From positions 1-7,007 of the forward strand of contig DUTO01000010.1 in NCBI GenBank assembly GCA_012842035.1: 7,007 nt of DNA, in the 5' to 3' direction. Below are positions 1 through 6,906 of this stretch, one piece after another. The first letter of the stretch is position 1. Every line of letters starts with the position of its first letter. Under the pieces are notes generated by a model. It saw only the letters and a program-made list of their open reading frames with translations, did no database searches and was not told the origin of the DNA. A program made the position numbers and the translations under genes. The stretch is from Clostridia bacterium. Lineage in GTDB: Bacteria; Bacillota; Peptococcia; DRI-13; DTU073.

Positions 1-1
1 A

Positions 2-2416
2 GGATTGGTGATCTTTTTTAGCCCTAAATTGCTAGTGGCCCAAGGTGAGGTGGGTGATGCGGAAAGCATCTTGCAAAAAAGGCTTGATAATGCAGTTGTT
101 CTTTATACGGGAAGTCCTGTAGCTTTAGTAAAAAATGTGGAAAGTCAAATAGATATTGAAAATGCCGGAATCTGCCCTTTCACTAAGGGAGGGCGAGTTT
201 TGGTGCCTTTGCGTTTTTTGGCTGAAAATTTGCAAGCCCAGGTTAAGTGGGAGGAGCAGACAGGTGTAGTTATTTTAAGTACGGGAAAAAAGACAGTAAA
301 ATTCACTCCCGGTCAGGAAAAGATGCAGGTTAATGGTCGTGAGGTCAAGATAGAGTGTCCGCCAGAAATAGTTAATGGAAGAACTTTTGTTCCTATCCGG
401 GCGATAAGTGAAGCCTTGGGGAAAAAGGTTTTTTATGATCGCGGTTTGATTGTTTTGGGGGAGAAAGAAAATCCCTTTAACAAAGAAACAGAGAAGTCAC
501 TTTTAGATACACTGATTGCCAAGGTCAATAATCTTCCTACGGTGGGTTCGCTGGAACAACTACGTAGTTTACTTACAGAAACAAATCAGAATAATAATTA
601 TCGTTACAGAAACGAAGTATCCATAGCCGGCGATCAGGCAAACAGTGTGCATGGTATGGAAAAGATGAAAAGCGAGAGTGCGGCAGCTGATTATTCGGAG
701 ACGAATGTGCAAGTGGCCGGTGTGGATGAAGCTGATTTAGTGAAAACAGATGGTGAATATATTTATCAGGTGAATCAAGGCAAGGTAATTATCCTTAAAG
801 CCTATCCCGCTACAGAAATGAAAGTTGTTTCTACAATAACTTTTGCTGACGAAAACTATCGACCTCTGGAAATTTATATTGATGACCAATATTTAGTAGT
901 GATTGGCAGTAGTCATAATGATTATGGTGATGCTCCGGTTGCCAAAATGCGAGCAGAGATTTGGCCACCTCGTTATACGCAAAATCGGGTCAAAGCTTTA
1001 ATCTATGACCTACAAGATAAAAGCAAGCTTACTAAAATAAGGGAAGTAGAAATAGATGGTCGTTATTTATCTTCGCGGAAAATAGGTTCGTATTTATATC
1101 TGGTGGCGAATGACCCGCTTGATTATTACCGTATTTTAGAAAAACCGATGGGGGGAGATGCCGAAGTCGAGGGAACAGAACAGGTTGTACCTACATATCG
1201 GGATACGGCAGTACAAGAAGACTTTATTCCAGTGCCCTACCAAGATATTCGTTACATTCCTCCAGTTGCTGAAGCTAATTATTTGGTAATTGCCGGTTTA
1301 GATTTGGCACAGCAGGATCAGGCAGTACAAATTTCTACTTATTTAGGAGCCGGAGATAATCTGTATGTTTCACAAGATAATTTGTATGTTGCATTAAGAA
1401 AATATGATTATAGACGACTGGAGGTAGGGGCAAGTGTAAAGAGAATTATGCCTTTGCCTGCTGAGGAAAAGACGCTTGTTTATAAGTTTTCTTTAGACCG
1501 GGGGAAGGTTACTTATTTGGCGAAGGGAGAAGTTCCGGGAACTTTGCTTAACCAGTTTTCTCTGGATGAAAATAAAGAGTATTTACGGATTGCGACCACA
1601 AGAGGTAATACCTGGGGTACCGGTGAAAACTTGTCACAAAATAATGTTTATGTTTTAGATGAAAGTATGAGTATCGTGGGGAAAATAGAGAATATCGCCC
1701 CCGGGGAAAGAATTTATTCTGCCAGGTTTATGGGTGAACGGGCTTATTTGGTGACCTTTAAAGATACGGATCCCTTGTTTGTCCTTGATTTGCAGAAACC
1801 TACCGAGCCACGTATTTTAGGAGCTTTGAAAATACCGGGCTATAGTGATTATCTCCATCCTTATGACGAAAATCATTTAATCGGTTTTGGGAAGGATACC
1901 ATAGAAATTAGTAATAAAGATAGTCGGGGTAACGTCATCAATTCTCAAGCTTATTATCAGGGTATGAAGCTAGCTCTCTTTGATGTTAGTGATGTGCAGA
2001 AGCCGCGGGAGCTGTTTAAAGAAGTGATTGGCGAGCGAGGCACCGATTCGGAATTACTAAGAAATCATAAAGCTTTGCTTTTCGATCAGCAAAAAGAGTT
2101 ATTGGCTTTTCCGGTAACGGTAATGGAGATACAAGGGGAAAAAGTGAATCGTAATTTCCCTGCCTATGGACAGTTTGTGTTTCAAGGTGCTTATGTTTAT
2201 CAGCTTAATTTACAAGATGGCTTTAAATTAAGAGGTAAAATTACCCACTTAACAGCGGAAGATGCTTTGAAAGCAGGCTTATATACGAGTAATTCCGCTA
2301 GTGAAATTAAACGGATTCTCTACATTAAAGATACGTTATATACGCTCTCTGAGGGTATGGTCAAGGCACATGGCTTAGTTGACTTAGCAGAAAGAAAAGC
2401 AGTACAATTACCTTAG
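2..2416 (+). CDS. Secreted stalk-domain / beta-propeller protein (5' partial)
   Basis: The frame is open to the left edge, so the true start and most of the signal peptide are missing. The TTG at position 5 is not a credible start; the first visible residues (VIFFSPKLLVAQG) look like the tail of a signal sequence. Counting from that TTG, residues about 35-152 match the copper amine oxidase N-terminal-like (stalk) domain, with its repeated signature at 64-70 (RVLVPLR) and 126-132 (RTFVPIR). A variable linker follows. From about residue 229 to the end is a C-terminal beta-propeller domain of the type found in Clostridia and archaea, opening with ETNVQVAGVDEADLVKTDG and carrying repeated blades of the form YLV/LYV...D. 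The protein is probably exported and cell-wall- or surface-associated. No catalytic function is established for this family, and the stalk domain alone does not imply amine oxidase activity. It ends with TAG, 71 bases before the next gene, with no clear terminator. Confidence 0.85.
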   Translation, partial: GLVIFFSPKLLVAQGEVGDAESILQKRLDNAVVLYTGSPVALVKNVESQIDIENAGICPFTKGGRVLVPLRFLAENLQAQVKWEEQTGVVILSTGKKTVKFTPGQEKMQVNGREVKIECPPEIVNGRTFVPIRAISEALGKKVFYDRGLIVLGEKENPFNKETEKSLLDTLIAKVNNLPTVGSLEQLRSLLTETNQNNNYRYRNEVSIAGDQANSVHGMEKMKSESAAADYSETNVQVAGVDEADLVKTDGEYIYQVNQGKVIILKAYPATEMKVVSTITFADENYRPLEIYIDDQYLVVIGSSHNDYGDAPVAKMRAEIWPPRYTQNRVKALIYDLQDKSKLTKIREVEIDGRYLSSRKIGSYLYLVANDPLDYYRILEKPMGGDAEVEGTEQVVPTYRDTAVQEDFIPVPYQDIRYIPPVAEANYLVIAGLDLAQQDQAVQISTYLGAGDNLYVSQDNLYVALRKYDYRRLEVGASVKRIMPLPAEEKTLVYKFSLDRGKVTYLAKGEVPGTLLNQFSLDENKEYLRIATTRGNTWGTGENLSQNNVYVLDESMSIVGKIENIAPGERIYSARFMGERAYLVTFKDTDPLFVLDLQKPTEPRILGALKIPGYSDYLHPYDENHLIGFGKDTIEISNKDSRGNVINSQAYYQGMKLALFDVSDVQKPRELFKEVIGERGTDSELLRNHKALLFDQQKELLAFPVTVMEIQGEKVNRNFPAYGQFVFQGAYVYQLNLQDGFKLRGKITHLTAEDALKAGLYTSNSASEIKRILYIKDTLYTLSEGMVKAHGLVDLAERKAVQLP

Positions 2417-2428
2417 AATTTGTTATAG

Positions 2429-2457
2429 CCATAATGGGCACAATAAGATATAATATA
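2429..2457 (+). promoter_or_regulatory. Possible autoregulatory operator: two small palindromes
   Basis: Two 9-base palindromes with a single central base lie 11 bases apart: CCAT-A-ATGG at 2429-2437 and TATA-A-TATA at 2449-2457, the second covering the -10 box. Phd/YefM-type antitoxins usually repress their own operon by binding short palindromes over the promoter, and the antitoxin downstream has such an N-terminus. The assignment is inference; the second palindrome may simply reflect the -10 sequence. Confidence 0.25.
2449..2454 (+). promoter_or_regulatory. Probable -10 box of the toxin-antitoxin promoter
   Basis: A perfect TATAAT lies 33 bases upstream of the antitoxin start, in the only intergenic space of this part of the window. 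No good -35 box sits at 17 bases: the best-looking hexamer, TTGTTA at 2420-2425, is 23 bases away, which is too far. The promoter may therefore be activator-dependent or weak. Transcription would start near 2461. Confidence 0.5.
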
Positions 2458-2474
2458 AATGACATCAAAAAATC

Positions 2475-2479
2475 GGAGG
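2475..2479 (+). promoter_or_regulatory. Ribosome binding site of the antitoxin gene
   Basis: GGAGG lies 8 bases before the ATG at 2488. It is an ideal site that fixes the start and suggests strong translation of the antitoxin. Confidence 0.8.
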
Positions 2480-2487
2480 TAATTTAA

Positions 2488-2967
2488 ATGGAGGTATATA
2501 CGGTTACGGAGGCTAAAAATAATTTCCCTAAGTTGCGACGGTTAGCTGCTAAAGGTAATGAATTTATTGTTATTGATCATAAACGAGCTGAAACGGCTTC
2601 TGTTTCGGTAATTGCCACAGAGTTACTAGACAAAATTACAAATGAAGCCTTGGCTAATCTTACTTATGAATGGCTGGATCAACCCGGTGATAGGATTACT
2701 GATGATGAGATGAATCAAACCTGGAATCTTTGGAATGAACAGTTACAGATACACGGAGTAGGGACAACGAAAGAAGAAGCCATTTACAGTTTGGCTGAAG
2801 ATGCAGTTAATTATGCCAATGAGTACTTTGATGACCTTGAATTCTTTTTGAATCCTAAATCGGAAAGAGATGCACATTATTGGATTTTAAGAGGGATTAG
2901 GTATTGTGACGGTGACTTAACCAAGGTTATTATGGTGATGAGATTAAACGAATTACTTGAGGTATAA
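2488..2967 (+). CDS. Hybrid Phd/YefM-type antitoxin with HicB-like C-terminal half
   Basis: This 159-residue protein has two recognisable parts. Residues 1-50 (VTEAKNNFPKL... then NEFIVIDHKRAETASVSV) follow the Phd/YefM pattern: an N-terminal strand-helix DNA-binding and dimerisation unit with the conserved VTEA start and the 'RxxxxVSVI' strand. Residues about 84-155 (LQIHGVGTTKEEAIYSLAEDAVNYANEYFDD, then an HYWILRGI block) resemble the C-terminal half of antitoxins that accompany HicA-type toxins, in which an 'xGxTxEEAxxxLAEDxxxYAxEY' helix follows a short strand. The likely role is to neutralise the protein encoded just downstream and to repress the operon from its own promoter at about 2449. 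The two genes are separated by only two bases, with the partner's ribosome binding site inside this gene's 3' end. The antitoxin-first order matches phd/doc and yefM/yoeB rather than the usual hicA-hicB order. Family recognition is by motif reading only; a non-toxin regulatory pair is possible. Confidence 0.7.
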   Translation: MEVYTVTEAKNNFPKLRRLAAKGNEFIVIDHKRAETASVSVIATELLDKITNEALANLTYEWLDQPGDRITDDEMNQTWNLWNEQLQIHGVGTTKEEAIYSLAEDAVNYANEYFDDLEFFLNPKSERDAHYWILRGIRYCDGDLTKVIMVMRLNELLEV

Positions 2968-2969
2968 AG

Positions 2970-3209
2970 ATGGGTTATACTTTTAGTTGGAAAGAGATAG
3001 AAGACCTTTGCAAAATTTTAGGTCTTAAAAGAAAATATAAAACGTCTACTTATTCCGGAATTGGAGCAGATGGCAAATATCGTCGTTGCACGATTCATGC
3101 GAAGCATCCGGGGAATGTTGGAATTGGGGTTCTAAATAAAATTGCTAAAGAGCAACTTCTTTTTTCTTCAGTAAAAGAAATGTATGAATTTTATCAAAGA
3201 AACAAGTAA
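2970..3209 (+). CDS. HicA-like putative toxin lacking the usual catalytic histidine
   Basis: This small basic protein (79 residues) starts at an ATG two bases after the antitoxin stop; a GAGG site at 2959-2962 lies inside the upstream gene, so translation is probably coupled. The N-terminal helix (SWKEIEDLCKILGLKRK) and the later block TIHAKHPGNVGIGVLNKIAKEQL (residues 41-63) resemble the HicA fold, a double-stranded-RNA-binding-like domain whose members are mRNA interferases. In classic HicA a histidine in a GSHH motif after the first strand is catalytic. Here the matching segment (KTSTYSGIGADGKYRR, residues 24-39) has no histidine; the only two are H43 and H46. A tail of about 16 residues (LFSSVKEMYEFYQRNK) extends past the usual HicA end. 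It could be a toxin with relocated active-site residues, a degenerate toxin, or another RNA-binding partner. Family assignment is moderate; activity is unproven. Confidence 0.6.
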   Translation: MGYTFSWKEIEDLCKILGLKRKYKTSTYSGIGADGKYRRCTIHAKHPGNVGIGVLNKIAKEQLLFSSVKEMYEFYQRNK

Positions 3210-3218
3210 AGTAGTGTC

Positions 3219-3226
3219 AAGGGGTG
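3219..3226 (+). promoter_or_regulatory. Ribosome binding site that favours the second GTG of lplA
   Basis: AAGGGGTG can pair with the 16S rRNA end (G-U wobble allowed) and lies about 11 bases before the GTG at 3236. It overlaps the earlier in-frame GTG at 3224, which has no usable site of its own. This argues for the later start, though the spacing is slightly long. Confidence 0.45.
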
Positions 3227-3235
3227 TTCAGCTTA

Positions 3236-4219
3236 GTGTTATATATTCCTAACAATAGTCATGACCCACATTTTAATTTAGCTTTTGAAGAGTATGTTCT
3301 AAAAAATTTAGCTTTAGCTGAGCCTTGTCTCCTACTCTGGCAGAATGAGCCTACAGTCGTTGTTGGACGGTTTCAAAATACACAGGAAGAAATAAATCAG
3401 GAGTTTATTAAACAGCACCAAGTCCATGTGGTGAGGCGTATCACGGGCGGTGGTGCTGTTTATCATGATTTGGGTAATTTGAATTTTACGTTTATAAAAA
3501 AGGGTAGGGAAAGGGTACTGGATTTTCATAAGTTTACAGAGCCGGTAGTGAAAGCTTTGGCGGCAATGGGTGTTTCTGCTGAGTATAGTGGTCGGAACGA
3601 TTTGACGATTAAGGGGAAGAAGTTTTCCGGGAATTCGCAATATCATTGCCGGGGCAAAACAATGCATCATGGTACATTACTTTTGGCGGCTAATCTGGAT
3701 CATGTGGAGCAAGCTTTGTCTGTGTCAAGTGATAAGTTTCAGTCAAAAGGGGTAAAATCGGTACGCAGTCGGGTGACCAATATCAGTGAACATTTACCCA
3801 GCCCTATTACGATGGAAGAATTTAAAGCATTACTTTTAAAACATTTGTTTCAAGGGCAAGCAGTACGTGAATATTCTTTAACGGAACGAGACTTGGCTCA
3901 AATTAATCGTTTAAGAGCGGAAAAATATCTTACTTGGTCTTGGAATTATGGGCATTCTCCTGCTTTTAATTTTAAAAAAAGAAAACGCTTTCTTTGTGGC
4001 GAAATTGAAGTGTGTTTACACATAGAAGCCGGTATAATTAAAGAATGCAAATTTTACGGTGATTTTTTTAGTAATGAGAACCTTGCTGATTTAGAGCAAA
4101 AGATAGTAGGCTTAAAATATACCGAGGATGTTTTAGCTACGATAATTAAGCGGGGAGAGATTGAAAGATATTTTGGAAAGGTAAGTTCAGAGGAAGTACT
4201 TTCGCTTTTTTTCCCTTAA
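3236..4219 (+). CDS. lplA: Lipoate-protein ligase A
   Basis: The enzyme activates lipoate (or octanoate) with ATP to lipoyl-AMP and transfers it to a lysine on lipoyl domains, such as 2-oxoacid dehydrogenase E2 subunits or the glycine cleavage H protein; it is a cytoplasmic salvage enzyme. From the chosen GTG it has 327 residues, the usual size of a two-domain LplA. Visible motifs are NLAFEEYVL near the N-terminus, the lipoyl-adenylate signature RRITGGGAVYHD (residues 67-78), and GRNDL...KKFSG with the conserved lysine just before FSG (K129). The block MHHGTLLL and then VRSRVTNI follow, and the C-terminal accessory domain runs from about residue 220 (TWSWNYGHSPAFNF onward). An in-frame GTG four codons earlier (3224) is possible but lacks a ribosome binding site. 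The gene begins 26 bases after the toxin-like gene and ends 21 bases before the methyltransferase, so it is probably co-transcribed with the latter. No lipoylated enzyme is encoded in view. Confidence 0.9.
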   Translation: MLYIPNNSHDPHFNLAFEEYVLKNLALAEPCLLLWQNEPTVVVGRFQNTQEEINQEFIKQHQVHVVRRITGGGAVYHDLGNLNFTFIKKGRERVLDFHKFTEPVVKALAAMGVSAEYSGRNDLTIKGKKFSGNSQYHCRGKTMHHGTLLLAANLDHVEQALSVSSDKFQSKGVKSVRSRVTNISEHLPSPITMEEFKALLLKHLFQGQAVREYSLTERDLAQINRLRAEKYLTWSWNYGHSPAFNFKKRKRFLCGEIEVCLHIEAGIIKECKFYGDFFSNENLADLEQKIVGLKYTEDVLATIIKRGEIERYFGKVSSEEVLSLFFP

Positions 4220-4227
4220 TTTTAACT

Positions 4228-4234
4228 GAGGAGG
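4228..4234 (+). promoter_or_regulatory. Ribosome binding site that sets the start of the rRNA methyltransferase
   Basis: GAGGAGG ends immediately before an ATG at 4235, which is far too close. It sits 6 bases before the in-frame ATG at 4241, which is therefore the start used. Confidence 0.8.
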
Positions 4235-4240
4235 ATGTTG

Positions 4241-5377
4241 ATGTCACAATTTGAATTAATCGCTACGGCTGCCTTTGGTTTAGAGTCTTTGGTAGCTAAG
4301 GAATTGAGGGACTTGGGGTATACAGAGCAAAAGGTGGAGAATGGGAAGGTTACTTTTCGAGGTGATGAAAAAGCTATTTGCCGTACTAATCTTTGGTTGC
4401 GTCAAGCAGAGCGAGTTTTAGTGCAAATCGGACAGTTTGAGGCACGAACTTTTGAGGAGCTTTTTGAACGGACAAAGGATTTACCTTGGGATGAGTGGCT
4501 CCCTGCTGAGGCTTGTTTCCCTGTACAGGGGAAATCAGTTAAATCTACCCTTTTTAGTGTTTCGGATTGTCAAGCTATTGTTAAAAAAGCGATTGTGGAG
4601 AAGATGAAAGAAAAATACAAGATAAACTGGTTTGAAGAAAACGGCCCGACTTATCCGATTGAAGTAGGTTTATTAAAAGATGTGGTCACCTTAACTATTG
4701 ATACAAGTGGGGTAGGGTTACATAAACGGGGCTATCGGAAACTTGTTAGTAGGGCTCCACTTAGGGAGACTTTGGCTGCAGCGATGATTTCTTTGAGCCG
4801 TTGGCAGGCGGAGCGGGTTTTAATTGATCCTTTTTGCGGTTCGGGAACAATACCGATTGAAGCAGCCTTGCAAGGTTTAAATATGGCGCCAGGACTGAAA
4901 CGTAATTTTATAGCTGAAGAGTGGCCTAATTTTTCCCCGAAACTTTGGGAGGAAGCTCGCCTTGAAGCTAAAGACTTAATTCGTAGGGATGTTGTGCTTG
5001 ATTTAGCTGGTTTTGATTGTGATAAGGAAGTATTGAGTTTGGCGCGGTATCATGCTCAAGAGGCTGGGGTGGAAAAATATATACATTTTCAAGAGCGCCC
5101 CTTAGCCGATTTCAGTACTAAGAAAAAATATGGATATCTTATTTGTAATCCTCCTTATGGAGAGCGTCTTGAGGAAAAGTCTACAGTGGAACGTCTGTAT
5201 AGGGAGATGGGGCAAGTTTTTAGTAAGTTAGAGACATGGTCTTTTTATATTTTGACGGCATATCTTGATTTTGAGAGATTATTTGGTCGTCGAGCGAATA
5301 AGAATAGGAAATTATATAATGGGATGATCAAATGTTATTATTATCAGTTTTTTGGTCCTAAACCGCCTCGGCGATGA
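4241..5377 (+). CDS. rlmL: THUMP-domain 23S rRNA guanine-N2 methyltransferase (RlmL/YpsC type)
   Basis: This 378-residue cytoplasmic RNA methyltransferase uses S-adenosylmethionine; relatives methylate a guanine N2 in 23S rRNA (G2445 in E. coli). The N-terminal part (FELIATAAFGLESLVAKEL, then about residues 45-155) is the ferredoxin-like plus THUMP RNA-binding region, followed by the family's GLHKRGYR. The Rossmann-like catalytic domain carries motif I as DPFCGSG (residues 196-202) and motif IV as NPPYGE (303-308), the hallmark of amino-N methylation of bases. Length and order match the Gram-positive single-function form (YpsC); the E. coli protein is about twice as long because RlmK is fused to it. 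The ATG at 4241 is chosen from the ribosome binding site. The exact target guanine is inferred from the family. No terminator follows, and the flavoenzyme gene starts 34 bases later. Confidence 0.88.
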   Translation: MSQFELIATAAFGLESLVAKELRDLGYTEQKVENGKVTFRGDEKAICRTNLWLRQAERVLVQIGQFEARTFEELFERTKDLPWDEWLPAEACFPVQGKSVKSTLFSVSDCQAIVKKAIVEKMKEKYKINWFEENGPTYPIEVGLLKDVVTLTIDTSGVGLHKRGYRKLVSRAPLRETLAAAMISLSRWQAERVLIDPFCGSGTIPIEAALQGLNMAPGLKRNFIAEEWPNFSPKLWEEARLEAKDLIRRDVVLDLAGFDCDKEVLSLARYHAQEAGVEKYIHFQERPLADFSTKKKYGYLICNPPYGERLEEKSTVERLYREMGQVFSKLETWSFYILTAYLDFERLFGRRANKNRKLYNGMIKCYYYQFFGPKPPRR

Positions 5378-5429
5378 ATTATATTCGCTCTTACAGGGTA
5401 AATTAATCCCGATGAAATTTTGGGAAAAT

Positions 5430-5435
5430 GGAGGG
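5430..5435 (+). promoter_or_regulatory. Strong ribosome binding site inside the annotated start of the flavoenzyme
   Basis: GGAGGG lies 18 bases downstream of the best ATG (5412) and 6-7 bases upstream of an in-frame ATT at 5442. Starting there would give MRALFQPIKIG, which fits the usual N-terminus of this family. The site may serve a rare ATT start, or may be a chance purine run within codons GGA GGG. Confidence 0.3.
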
Positions 5436-6760
5436 ATTAAGATTAGAGCATTATTTCAACCAATCAAAATAGGGAAAGTAGAAATCAAGAACAGAATAGC
5501 GATGGCACCTATGGCTAACTTGGGTCTTATTGATAAAGAAGGTACCCTTAGTAAACGTGTTGTTGACTATTATGTAGAGAGGGCTAAGGGAGGCACCGGG
5601 TTGATTATCACGGGTGCGGTGAAGGTGGAAAACGAAATTGAGAAACTAAAAATGCCCAGTTTCCCCTGTATTACCTTAAACCCAATTAAGTTTCTGGCGA
5701 CTGCTTCTGAACTTACCGAACAAGTTCATGCCTTCGGTACAAAAATATTCATCCAATTAACGTTCGGACTGGGAAGGAGTGGGGCCCCCGCATTTCTGGT
5801 AGGTTCTCCTGTGGCTCCTTCCGCTATTCCAAACTATTGGGACCCTACGGTAACTTGTCGAGAACTGACAACACAAGAAGTGGAAACGATGGTCAAAAGA
5901 TGTGGAGAAGCCGCTCATATTGCACGTGAAGCCGGCTTTGACGGGATAGAAATTCACGCTATGCATGAAGGCTACCTTTTAGACCAATTCACAATTGCCT
6001 TGTTCAACAGAAGGACAGATAAATATGGTGGTGACCTGAAGGGAAGACTAACTCTGCCTACAGAAATAGTAAGTGAGATTAAGAAATGTGCAGGGAAAGA
6101 CTTTCCTGTTGGTTTGCGATATAGTATCAAGAGTTATGTCAAAGATTGGCGGCAGGGAGGTTTACCCGGGGAGAACTTTCCAGAAATGGGGCGTGACCTT
6201 AACGAAGGACTGCAAGCTGCGAAAATGATGGAAGAAGCGGGATATGACTTCCTTGATGCCGACAATGGCACCTATGATGCTTGGTATTGGGCACACCCGC
6301 CTGTTTATATGGAACATGGTTGTTATCTTCCCTTTACGGATCAACTTAAAAAAACGGTCAAGATTCCTCTGATCGTTGCCGGTAAAATGGAATTGCCGGA
6401 GTTAGCCGAAAAGGCACTTGCCGAAGGCAGGATTGACATGGTCGGAATCGGTCGGGGGCTACTTACAGATACAGATTGGCCGAAAAAAGTATTTAATAAT
6501 GAAGTGGAGAAAATTCGTCCGTGTATTGCTTGTCACGAAGGATGCCTGGGTAGAATGTTTTTAGGAAAACCTGAATCCTGTGCGGTAAACCCTGCCGTAG
6601 GAAGGGAAAAGGAATATGCGATAGAGCCTGCTCATACTCAGAAAAGAATAATGATTATAGGCGGCGGAGTTGCGGGCATGGAGGCGGCTCGCGTGGCCAA
6701 ACTGAGAGGATATCAAGTGATCCTTTATGAAAAGACGGATAAACTAGGGGGACACCTTAT

Positions 6761-6861
6761 CGAGGCATGTGTTCCCGATTTTAAAGCTGATGACCAAAGG
6801 CTGCTCCAATGGTATCAAAATGAAATGAATGTCTTAAAGATAGAGATAAAGTTTAATACAG
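6761..6861 (+). repeat. Long inverted repeat, left arm (inside the flavoenzyme gene)
   Basis: These 101 bases pair with 6907-7007 in reverse complement, 98 of 101 matching, around a 45-base loop (6862-6906). Mismatched pairs are 6801/6967, 6806/6962 and 6830/6938. This arm is in its natural coding context, encoding EACVPDFKADDQRLLQWYQN and the residues after it, within the FAD/NAD-binding half. Confidence 0.97.
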
Positions 6862-6906
6862 AAGTTACTCTCGAGATGGTCAAAAGTGAGAAGCCTGATG
6901 TTGTTA

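Noticed and set aside
2420..2454. TTGTTA as the -35 box paired with TATAAT
   Set aside because: The 23-base spacer is too long for a standard sigma-A promoter.
3332..3670. Reverse-strand open frame of 112 codons inside lplA
   Set aside because: It lies wholly inside a strongly supported gene opposite its conserved motifs and has no recognisable domain.
5352..5411. Upstream TTG start (5352) extending the flavoenzyme by 20 residues
   Set aside because: It would overlap the methyltransferase by 26 bases, has no ribosome binding site, and the extra residues do not resemble the family N-terminus.
5407..5424. TCCC...GGGA hairpin after the methyltransferase as a terminator
   Set aside because: The stem is only four pairs, the loop is AT-rich and no T-run follows.
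5428..5472. Mini-ORF MEGLRLEHYFNQSK in another frame at the flavoenzyme start
   Set aside because: 'LRLEHYF' recalls some family N-termini and hints at a frameshift, but the main frame reads smoothly through LFQPIKIG and the mini-ORF stops after 14 codons, so chance is likelier.
5757..6344. Two reverse-strand open frames (69 and 60 codons) inside the flavoenzyme gene
   Set aside because: They are antisense to a conserved FMN-barrel coding region, with no family resemblance.
6862..6906. Inverted repeat as a transposon end, integron site or invertible switch
   Set aside because: The left arm is normal coding sequence, no recombinase or transposase is present, and there are no target duplications; the arms look like a copied gene segment rather than a recombination site.
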